NCBI GenBank assembly: GCA_022653695.1
Contig: JALCSW010000001.1
Coordinates: forward strand, 425,034-489,033
Source: Bacilli bacterium
Lineage (GTDB): Bacteria > Bacillota_I > Bacilli_A > RFN20 > CAG-826
DNA: 64,000 nucleotides
Reading direction: 5' to 3'
The notes under the pieces were generated by a model. The model was given only the letters and a program-made list of their open reading frames with translations, was not told where the DNA came from and did no database searches. The translations under genes were made by a program, and so were the position numbers. Every line of letters starts with the position of its first letter. Within the stretch, counting starts at the first letter, position 1. Shown piece by piece: positions 25,382 to 32,533 of this stretch.

Positions 25382-26620
25382 ATGGATTACGACGTCATCG
25401 TGATCGGCGGGGGGCCAGCCGGCCTCGCCGCCGCCAAAAGCGCTGCCGATAACGGGGCTAGAACCCTTCTTATCGAGCGCGAGGCCGCTCTGGGCGGCAT
25501 CCTTAAGCAATGCATCCATGACGGATTCGGAGTGACCCGCTACGGCGAGAAACTCGCCGGTCCGGAATACGCTTACCGCGAAGTCAGGAAACTTCGCTCA
25601 AGCAAAGCGGAAGTGAGTTTGCTCACTTTCGTGACCCGCATCGAGAAACTCGATCCGGGCTTTGCCGTCACCGTCGTGAAACCCGAGGGGGTCTTCACCT
25701 ATAAGAGCGGAAAACTGATTTTAGCCACCGGATGCCGCGAAAGGACGTCGAAGCAGGTTTCGATCCACGGCACCAACCCAACCGGGGTCATGACCGCGGG
25801 TCAGTGTCAGTATTACATCAACATCATGGGCCTCATGCCCGTCAGGAAGTGCGTCATCCTGGGTTCGGGCGACATCGGCCTCATCATGGCTCGCCGCATC
25901 ACCCTGGAAGGCGGGGAGGTCGAAGGCGTCTACGAAGCCAAGAGCGTCCCTTCGGGCCTCGCCCGCAACATCGCCCAGTGCCTGACCGACTTCTCCATCC
26001 CGCTTCATCTCAGCCACACGGTGACCCGCGTGTTCGGGGTGGACCGCCTCGAAGCGGTCGAGATCGCGGAGGTGGACGCGAAAATGAACCCCATCGAAAG
26101 AACGGAGAGAATAGTCAAATGCGACTCCCTCATCCTCTCGGTCGGCCTGATCCCCGAGAACGAACTCGCCAAAACCTTGGGCGTTCCCCTTAGCCCCCTC
26201 ACCAAAGGGCCGGTCGTGGATCAGGAATTCATGACCGAAATCCCCGGAATCTACACCTGCGGCAACGCGATGCACGTCAACGACTTGGCCGATTACGTGA
26301 GCGAGTCGGGCGAAATCGCGGGGAAAGCCGCCGCCACGACGAAAGAAGAAAAGGGCGAGGCCGTCCGCGTCGAGATGGGCCCCGGTTTCGGCTACGTCGT
26401 CCCGGAAGTCGTCGACTTCGGGAAAAACGTCAAGGACATCATCTTCTATTTCCGGGTCAAAGAAACCTTTAGAAACAAGACGCTTAAGGTCTATCTCGAC
26501 AACGAGGAAATCCTAAAACGCCCCTTCCTCACGCTGCGACCCCCGGAGATGGAGCGGCTCGTTTTGAGCCTGCCCCGCAAAGGGAGGATCCGCTTCGAAT
26601 TGGAGGATATGAAAAAATGA
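25382..26620 (+). CDS. GlpB-like NAD(P)/FAD oxidoreductase
   Basis: A two-dinucleotide-binding flavoprotein of 412 residues. FAD motif VIVIGGGPAGLAAAKSA at the N-terminus, a second Rossmann motif VILGSGDIGLIMARR near 160, and IYTCGNAMHVNDLADYVSE near 282 for the FAD ribityl site. Proteins of this kind partner GlpA-like enzymes and DUF1667 proteins. The start lies one base after the previous stop and the end overlaps the DUF1667 gene, so the three are tightly coupled. Confidence 0.85.
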   Translation: MDYDVIVIGGGPAGLAAAKSAADNGARTLLIEREAALGGILKQCIHDGFGVTRYGEKLAGPEYAYREVRKLRSSKAEVSLLTFVTRIEKLDPGFAVTVVKPEGVFTYKSGKLILATGCRERTSKQVSIHGTNPTGVMTAGQCQYYINIMGLMPVRKCVILGSGDIGLIMARRITLEGGEVEGVYEAKSVPSGLARNIAQCLTDFSIPLHLSHTVTRVFGVDRLEAVEIAEVDAKMNPIERTERIVKCDSLILSVGLIPENELAKTLGVPLSPLTKGPVVDQEFMTEIPGIYTCGNAMHVNDLADYVSESGEIAGKAAATTKEEKGEAVRVEMGPGFGYVVPEVVDFGKNVKDIIFYFRVKETFRNKTLKVYLDNEEILKRPFLTLRPPEMERLVLSLPRKGRIRFELEDMKK

Positions 26621-26973
26621 GGGAGTTCACTTGCATCGTCTGCCCTAACGGCTGCTCGCTCGTCTATGACGAAGTCAAACGCGTCTGCACGGGCAACCGC
26701 TGCCCCCGGGGCGCCAAATACGCGGAAGCCGAGTGCGTGAACCCGACCCGGACCGTCTGCTCCAGCGTCCGCACCACGGTGAAGGGCTACCCCGTCATCT
26801 CGGTCCGCACGTCCGTGGAAATCCCAAAGAAACTGATTCCCGACCTCATGAAGGAAATCAACAAGGCGGTCGTCATTAAGCCTTTGCCGATCGATTCCAT
26901 AGTGATCCCCCACGTTCTGGGGACAAAAGCCGACCTCATCACCACATCGCCAATGTTAAAGGAGGAAAAATAA
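26617..26973 (+). CDS. DUF1667 cysteine-rich protein
   Basis: A 118-residue protein with CIVCPNGC at residues 5-12 and CTGNRCPRG near 24-32, the Cys pattern of DUF1667. Such proteins are nearly always next to GlpA/GlpB-like flavoproteins and may hold a metal or Fe-S centre that links the two; the precise role is not established. The gene overlaps its upstream neighbour by four bases. Confidence 0.9.
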   Translation: MREFTCIVCPNGCSLVYDEVKRVCTGNRCPRGAKYAEAECVNPTRTVCSSVRTTVKGYPVISVRTSVEIPKKLIPDLMKEINKAVVIKPLPIDSIVIPHVLGTKADLITTSPMLKEEK

Positions 26974-26974
26974 C

Positions 26975-28729
26975 ATGAGCAAACCATACAAGGGATTCGA
27001 GCCAAAATGGTACTATGGGAAAGTGCCCCCGAAGAGCTATCGCAGCATCTTCAAATGGGGCGATCCCGACTTTGTGAAGGTGCCGAAAGAGAACCTGTAC
27101 AAAATGCTGAAGAGCCGTTTTGGGATGACGGACAAGGATTTCGACCACTACAGCGAGGACCTGGGCCTCGACGAGGTCTCTTTCAAGGCCGAGCCCAAAG
27201 TCCTCACCGCCGAGGATATAGCCTTCCTTGAGTCGATATACGGCAAGGATTACGTGAAGACGGACCCCTACTCAAGGCTGTCGGTCGCCTATGGCAAAAC
27301 CATGTACGACCTGCTCCGCCTAAGGCAAAAGAAGGTCGAGAACGTCCCGGACGCGGTCGTCTATCCCGACACGCGCGAGCAAATCGAGAAGACGGTAGCT
27401 TACTGCGCGAAGAGGAAAATCCCCCTTTACGTCTACGGCGGCGGCTCCTCCGTCACCCGTGGGGTCGAATGCATGAAGGGCGGCCTCTCCCTCGACATGC
27501 GGCTCCGTTACAACAAAGTCCTCTCTTTCAACGAGACCGACCAAACCATCACCGTCCAAACCGGGCTTTTGGGGCCCGATCTTGAGAAATGGCTGAACGA
27601 CTGCCAAAAGGACGGCCATGGCAAGAGGGCCTACACCTGCGGGCACTTCCCGCAGTCCTTTGAGCACAGCTCGGTGGGCGGCTGGGTCGTCACGCGGGGC
27701 GCGGGGCAGAACAGCACCTATTACGGCAAAATCGAGGATATCGTCCTCAGCCAACGCTACGCGACCCCAATCGGAAACATCGTGACCTCGCACTATCCCC
27801 GGGAAGCCACCGGGCCTTCGCTCAATCAGATCATGATGGGCAGCGAGGGGACCTTCGGCGTCCTGACCGAGGTTACCCTGCGGGTGTTCCGTTTCATGCC
27901 GAAAGACCGCCAAAGGTTCTCCTATATGTTCAAAGACTGGGCCTCGGCTCAGGACGCGGCGCGGGAGATGATGCAGAGCGAGGCGGGCTTTAGCAGCGTC
28001 TTCCGCCTCTCCGACCCCGAGGAAACCTCGATCATGCTGACCCTCTATGGGGTCGACGAGACACCGCTTCCTAAACTTATGAAGATGCGTGGCATCGAAG
28101 TGGGCAAGTGCTGCCTCTTCCTCGGCTTCACGGACGGGGAGAAGGGATATGGGAGGAACGTGGCCAAGAACATCCGCAGAATCGCCCACGCCCACCATGC
28201 GATGAGCCTGACGGGCCTCGTCGTCAAAGGCTGGGAGAAAGGCCGCTTCAGCGACCCCTACATGCGCGACTCGATGCAGGACTTCGGCATCATGACGGAC
28301 ACGCTGGAATGCTGCGTTAACTGGAGCAACATGCCTCAGGTCTACAAGGACGTCCGCGCTTTCTGCAAAAGCCGGCCCAACACCATCCTAACGACGCACA
28401 TGTCGCACGCCTACCCCCAGGGGGCCAACCTCTACTTCATCTTCATCGCCAAGATGACGAGCCTCGAGGAATACAAGAAGTATCAGGACGGCATCCTCAA
28501 CGCCATCCAGAAATCCGGGGCCGCGATGAGCCACCACCACGGCATCGGCAAGAGCTTCGCCCCGTGGCTGGAGGGCTCGATGGGGCACCTCGAGTATTCG
28601 ACCTTCCTCGCCCTCAAGAAACACTTCGACCCCGATGGCATCATGAACCCAGGGGGAACCTTGGGGCTTGACCTGAAGCCCGAGCAAAAGATCGACAAGA
28701 ACGAACCCTTGAAGGACTTTAAACTCTAG
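26975..28729 (+). CDS. FAD-binding oxidase, alkyl-DHAP-synthase-like
   Basis: VAO/PCMH-fold flavoprotein of 584 residues. The FAD_binding_4 domain spans about 105-290, with VYGGGSSVTRGVE near 150 and GSEGTFGVLTEVTLRVF near 290. The C-terminal cap has HHHGIGKSFAPWLEGSMG. The order and motifs match alkyldihydroxyacetonephosphate synthase (ether lipid synthesis) and its bacterial relatives, some of which oxidise 2-hydroxyacids instead. The N-terminal GFEPKWYYGKVPPKSYRSIFKWGDP also fits the synthase group. AGGAGG lies 10 nt before the ATG. Last gene of the operon. Confidence 0.85.
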   Translation: MSKPYKGFEPKWYYGKVPPKSYRSIFKWGDPDFVKVPKENLYKMLKSRFGMTDKDFDHYSEDLGLDEVSFKAEPKVLTAEDIAFLESIYGKDYVKTDPYSRLSVAYGKTMYDLLRLRQKKVENVPDAVVYPDTREQIEKTVAYCAKRKIPLYVYGGGSSVTRGVECMKGGLSLDMRLRYNKVLSFNETDQTITVQTGLLGPDLEKWLNDCQKDGHGKRAYTCGHFPQSFEHSSVGGWVVTRGAGQNSTYYGKIEDIVLSQRYATPIGNIVTSHYPREATGPSLNQIMMGSEGTFGVLTEVTLRVFRFMPKDRQRFSYMFKDWASAQDAAREMMQSEAGFSSVFRLSDPEETSIMLTLYGVDETPLPKLMKMRGIEVGKCCLFLGFTDGEKGYGRNVAKNIRRIAHAHHAMSLTGLVVKGWEKGRFSDPYMRDSMQDFGIMTDTLECCVNWSNMPQVYKDVRAFCKSRPNTILTTHMSHAYPQGANLYFIFIAKMTSLEEYKKYQDGILNAIQKSGAAMSHHHGIGKSFAPWLEGSMGHLEYSTFLALKKHFDPDGIMNPGGTLGLDLKPEQKIDKNEPLKDFKL

Positions 28730-28735
28730 GGCTAT

Positions 28736-28769
28736 AAAGAGGGGACCGCTGACGAAGGGTCCCCTCTTT
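28736..28769 (+). terminator. Terminator of the TetR-flavoprotein operon
   Basis: AAAGAGGGGACC, a 10-nt loop, and GGTCCCCTC, followed by TTTT; seven bases after the last stop codon. Confidence 0.9.
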
Positions 28770-28779
28770 TGCTTGCCCG

Positions 28780-29045
28780 GTTTCGTTTTGAAGCCAGCCA
28801 ATCCCTTCACGAAAAGATCTTCGAGCGAATAAGGAACATCGGTTTCCTCGCGAAGACCCTTAACCGCTTAAATCGCGATCTTTTCGTCAGAAAGGCGTTT
28901 TCGTTATGCTTCGGAACGACCATGGGGAAACTGGCGCCCCTTCATTTTTCTTCGAGGCGAACAACGTGACTTTGAGCCCATATTCAAAAGCCGATTCGAC
29001 GTTTTGAAGGCCTTTATCTTGGAGTTTTTGGCAACCGAATTTTCA
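28780..29045 (-). pseudogene. Possible decayed reading frame
   Basis: On the minus strand two protein-like stretches lie in different frames. The first reads LQDKGLQNVESAFEYGLKV... and ends at a stop. The second reads GLREETDVPYSLEDLFV and runs on towards the terminator. Together they look like one short gene broken by a frameshift and stops. I do not recognise the family and chance cannot be excluded. Confidence 0.25.
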
Positions 29046-29265
29046 TAATGATGGCGGGGAGAAGGAGTAACTTAGTATCCACTAACTAAGAAATAAACAA
29101 CTTTTTCATTAATTGACAGTAACTAAATTACTCCGATTCATCGTGGTTTTTCATTACTATTATAATATAGCTTCAATTAAGTAACACTATTCAAAAGGCA
29201 AAAAAGAATGTATAAAATATCTACCGCAAGTCGCGGCGGAAGTATCATAAACGTAAAGGAGTGTC
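29046..29265 (+). promoter_or_regulatory. AT-rich control region of the diguanylate cyclase gene
   Basis: TATAAT at 29161-29166 is a clear -10 box with only a weak -35. Upstream, GGAGTAACTTAGT (29064-29076) and ACTAAATTACTCC (29122-29134) form an inverted repeat with one mismatch. TTAGT-ATCC-ACTAA (29072-29085) is embedded in it. The leader is about 90 nt and ends in AAGGAG. Confidence 0.45.
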
Positions 29266-30420
29266 ATGGAAGTTTATACCACCGTCGTCGTCATGTCGTC
29301 CTTCGCCCTTCTGGTGGCGATCGTTTCCCTTGCCGGCAACGGCTACATGGACAAACGGAAGAAAATCATCCTTTCCGTCGTGATGAGCCTCATCATCGCC
29401 GCCAACTTCGCCGAATGGCTCCCCGCCTATCTGGACGAACTGGGGGGCAACGGCTATAACCTCATCAAAACCATTTCGAAGTTCATCGAGCTGTCTTTAG
29501 CCCCGGCCATTCCTTTGCTCGTGGCGATGACGATCGGTTCCTCCCGATTCGAGAAATACGCCTGGATTCCCATCGGGTTGAACATCGTCCTGCAAATCGT
29601 CTCCGTATCCGGCACCGGCTGCGTCTTCGTTTATGACCCGATGAGCGGGGTTTATTCGCGGGGATTCCTTTATTACCTCTACGTCGGTTTCCTCGTTCTT
29701 GAGGCCCTCTACGTCCTGCTTTACGTGGTTCTGCTATCGCGCCACTACCAAAACCACGGACTCCTTTTCCTTCTTGGCATCGCCACTCTCGTGATCGGCG
29801 GGGTCGTTGTGGAACTCTTCGTCCCGAAGATCCGTCTCGACTGGACGTGCGCCGCCATCGGCATCATCCTCTTCTACGTCTATTACGATAGCCTCGTGAG
29901 TCAGGTCGATCCCTTGACGGGATTGTTCAACCGAAGGAGCCTCGACGTCCGCAAGAACCATCTTCGCAATCCCTGCGTCATCATCTTCCTTGACGTCGAC
30001 TACTTCAAAGAGGTCAATGACGATTATGGCCATCAGGTGGGCGACCAGATCCTCGCTTCCGTCACCGGATGCCTCCGCCACGTGTATGGCAAGTTCGGCG
30101 AATGCTACCGCTTCGGAGGCGACGAGTTCTGCGTCATCCTCACGAAGGAATACGATAAACTCGACGCGATCAACAAGAAGTTCGTCGCCGAGATCAAAAG
30201 CGCCCGGCTCCTAGAGGAACGGCTCCCTTACGTGTCCTTTGGAAGCACCCTTTTCGACCCCAAGACCGAAACGATCGACCAGGCTTTCGAAAAAGCGGAT
30301 CGCCTCATGTATCAGCAGAAACGCCTTCGCAAAAGCGAAGGCACGGGAAACCCGCCCCCAAAAGCCAAAAAGGCCCTCGAAAGACGAGTCGACAGAGCCA
30401 GAAAGAACGCTCGCCGCTAA
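29266..30420 (+). CDS. Membrane diguanylate cyclase
   Basis: Makes cyclic di-GMP from two GTP. About 200 N-terminal residues form roughly seven membrane helices with no recognised ligand domain. A GGDEF domain follows at 210-370, with DPLTGLFNRRSLD at its start and the active motif RFGGDEF intact. An inhibitory RxxD site is not evident. The basic tail (residues 355-384) is Lys/Arg/Pro-rich. No EAL or HD-GYP partner is in the window. AAGGAG lies 6 nt before the ATG. Confidence 0.9.
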   Translation: MEVYTTVVVMSSFALLVAIVSLAGNGYMDKRKKIILSVVMSLIIAANFAEWLPAYLDELGGNGYNLIKTISKFIELSLAPAIPLLVAMTIGSSRFEKYAWIPIGLNIVLQIVSVSGTGCVFVYDPMSGVYSRGFLYYLYVGFLVLEALYVLLYVVLLSRHYQNHGLLFLLGIATLVIGGVVVELFVPKIRLDWTCAAIGIILFYVYYDSLVSQVDPLTGLFNRRSLDVRKNHLRNPCVIIFLDVDYFKEVNDDYGHQVGDQILASVTGCLRHVYGKFGECYRFGGDEFCVILTKEYDKLDAINKKFVAEIKSARLLEERLPYVSFGSTLFDPKTETIDQAFEKADRLMYQQKRLRKSEGTGNPPPKAKKALERRVDRARKNARR

Positions 30421-30452
30421 GCAAACGATCGGCCTATAACCGACTGAAAGCG

Positions 30453-30506
30453 TTGGCTATATGCGTTCGATATGCTATATTATTAAACTGGTTAGTGAGT
30501 CACTAA
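30453..30506 (+). promoter_or_regulatory. Promoter and palindromic operator of the OB-fold lipoprotein gene
   Basis: TTGGCT (30453-30458), 17 bp, TATATT (30476-30481). Just downstream, TTAGTGAGTCACTAA (30492-30506) is a perfect 15-bp palindrome at the expected transcription start. Its half-sites also occur before the diguanylate cyclase gene. Confidence 0.6.
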
Positions 30507-30641
30507 TCCCCCCCAATAAAACGATTGTTTTTCGTTTATCTTGCGGAAAGGGTGGTGACGTTTTTTGATAGAACGAGGTGGCGAAAATCGAATCCGTCTT
30601 ATTGTTTGTCTATGACCCTAAAACATAAACAGGAGTCAATT

Positions 30642-32396
30642 ATGGCAAAGAAGAAAATCAGATTGGTCTGGCCGATTCTCATATCCACACTCATGCTCGC
30701 CGGATGCGCCGAGCCTTCCTCATCCACGTCGGCGAGCCTCTCCGCCTCGAGCGGGTACTCCTCATCCCTTGATGGCAGTGACTCATCAAGTTCCTCTTCT
30801 TCGAGCGTTATCGCGCCGAGCGCCATCGCGGCGGCCCGAAACGCGGCTGCAGGCACCGAAATCACGGTGGAAGGCGTCGTCGTCCACTACAACTACACCG
30901 GGCAAAGCACCCCTTACATCACCGGCTTCTGGCTCGCTGACGACACGGATAGCATCTATGTCTACGGCGAAGACGCCGCTAAGAGCGTGGCCGTGGGCAA
31001 CATGGTCACGGTCAAGGGCACGAAAGCCTATTACATCCCTAACACCGACAGCGGAAGCGCCGCCTCATTGTCCTACGAGGGCATGGCCCAACTGAAAGAT
31101 CCCACCATTCTGCATAACGATGGGCTGACCACCAACGAAATACCATCCGGGGCGATCAACGAAAGCACCGTGTCCGACCTCTCGAAAACCCCCTTGACCA
31201 CCGATATCAGCGGCAAGATCTACAAAGTAAAAGGCTATTACCACAAGTACCCGGCAACCGGATACACAAATTACGGGATAACCGACCTCAACCGCATGGA
31301 CAGGCTCAATGCCTACACCCAAAGCAACGGCAAGGATTTCTCCTGGACCGACGATTACGACGGAAAGGCCGTGGAAATGCTTCTCATCACCACTTTGGCC
31401 AAACCCGGTTCCGGCGAATGGAAGTTCTGTCCCGTTAAAATGATTCGGGAAATAACCGCGACCACCGAGGAAGAGGTCGCATACGGGGCCGAAAGAGCCC
31501 TTAGTGAATTCGCGGACGAATACGCCGTGACGACGGTCGTCACGATACCAACCGCCGATCCGAAACTGGATGGGCTCACAAGAGCCTTCTCGTCCGAATC
31601 GCCCCTTGTGAGCGTCCTCATCGACGGCGATGACGCGAAGGTGACTATCTCAGCGAACGAAAAAACCACCATCACGATCAAGGCGACCGCGACCTATAAG
31701 GGAGTGAGCAAAGACGACAGCAAAGACATCGTCATTTCGGGCAAGCCCCAAATCGACACAAAGACCATCGCCGAGGCTAACGCCCTCGAAGACGGGGCGA
31801 CGGCCACCATCGAAGGCGTCGTGGCCGCGGTGACGTACAAATCGTCGCTGGTCAAGCAGGGGCTCTTCTTGGCGGACGGCACCGGTTCGATCTTCATCTA
31901 TAACGGAACCAGCGCCCAAGCCAATCTCAAAGACGTCGAGAAAGGCAATAAAGTCATCGTCACGGGCACGCTCGTGCACTACATAAACAGCAAGAACGCG
32001 GATAATGCGGCGCGAGAAGGCTACTCCGGCGACCATCAGTTGGCCAACGTGAGCGTCGATTTCATCGACAGCAACGTCTATGAGGTTCCCGCCGCGGCGA
32101 TTCGGGAGAGCACCGTGGCGGCGATCGTCGGCACGGCGGCTTCCAATAACATCACCGGCAACATCTATCGGGTGAACGCCATCGTCAAGGCAGGAAGTTA
32201 CGGATCCTATAGCCTTGTCTCGCCCGATGAGACGAACGTCGCCTTATCTCTCTACACCCAGTGCGGCGGGGCGGATATGGCGTGGCTTTCCGATTACGCC
32301 TCGACGACCGTCTCCATCGTCGTGGGCATCCAAAACCTTAAGCTGACCTCCTCCAGTTGCAATTGGAGGGCCTGCCCCATCAGCGTCGTCGAATGA
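30642..32396 (+). CDS. Lipoprotein with two OB-fold-like domains
   Basis: The ATG at 30642 has CAGGAG 6 nt upstream and begins a lipoprotein signal with lipobox MLAGC near residue 20. An in-frame ATG at 30525 would bury the signal. After a Ser-rich linker there are two related units, about 60-215 and 375-580. Both begin ITVEGVV/ATIEGVV and contain GFWLADDTDSIYVYG and GLFLADGTGSIFIYN, the pattern of YhcR-type OB folds. An Ig-like beta domain lies between them. Such units occur beside secreted nucleases, but no nuclease domain is present here. The protein is surface-exposed; its ligand is unknown. Confidence 0.8.
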   Translation: MAKKKIRLVWPILISTLMLAGCAEPSSSTSASLSASSGYSSSLDGSDSSSSSSSSVIAPSAIAAARNAAAGTEITVEGVVVHYNYTGQSTPYITGFWLADDTDSIYVYGEDAAKSVAVGNMVTVKGTKAYYIPNTDSGSAASLSYEGMAQLKDPTILHNDGLTTNEIPSGAINESTVSDLSKTPLTTDISGKIYKVKGYYHKYPATGYTNYGITDLNRMDRLNAYTQSNGKDFSWTDDYDGKAVEMLLITTLAKPGSGEWKFCPVKMIREITATTEEEVAYGAERALSEFADEYAVTTVVTIPTADPKLDGLTRAFSSESPLVSVLIDGDDAKVTISANEKTTITIKATATYKGVSKDDSKDIVISGKPQIDTKTIAEANALEDGATATIEGVVAAVTYKSSLVKQGLFLADGTGSIFIYNGTSAQANLKDVEKGNKVIVTGTLVHYINSKNADNAAREGYSGDHQLANVSVDFIDSNVYEVPAAAIRESTVAAIVGTAASNNITGNIYRVNAIVKAGSYGSYSLVSPDETNVALSLYTQCGGADMAWLSDYASTTVSIVVGIQNLKLTSSSCNWRACPISVVE

Positions 32397-32421
32397 GAAT
32401 CCGATAACCTCGTGGATAAAT

Positions 32422-32455
32422 AAAGGGCCGGCTTCCGAAAGGGGGCCGGCCTTTT
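32422..32455 (+). terminator. Terminator of the OB-fold lipoprotein gene
   Basis: AAAGGGCCGGC and GCCGGCCTTTT enclose a 12-nt loop, 25 bases after the stop codon. Confidence 0.85.
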
Positions 32456-32533
32456 CGATCCGTAGAAAAAAGCCTTGAAATAAACCAAAAGACCGAAATA
32501 AAAGGGCAGGCAAGCTGCTATACTGTCAATAAT

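Noticed and set aside
28769-28969. A 66-codon frame on the plus strand after the operon terminator
   Set aside because: It begins inside the terminator and has no ribosome site; the opposite strand looks more protein-like.
29208-29459. Frame starting in the leader of the diguanylate cyclase gene
   Set aside because: It overlaps the real gene in another frame, has a poor start context and shows no protein features.
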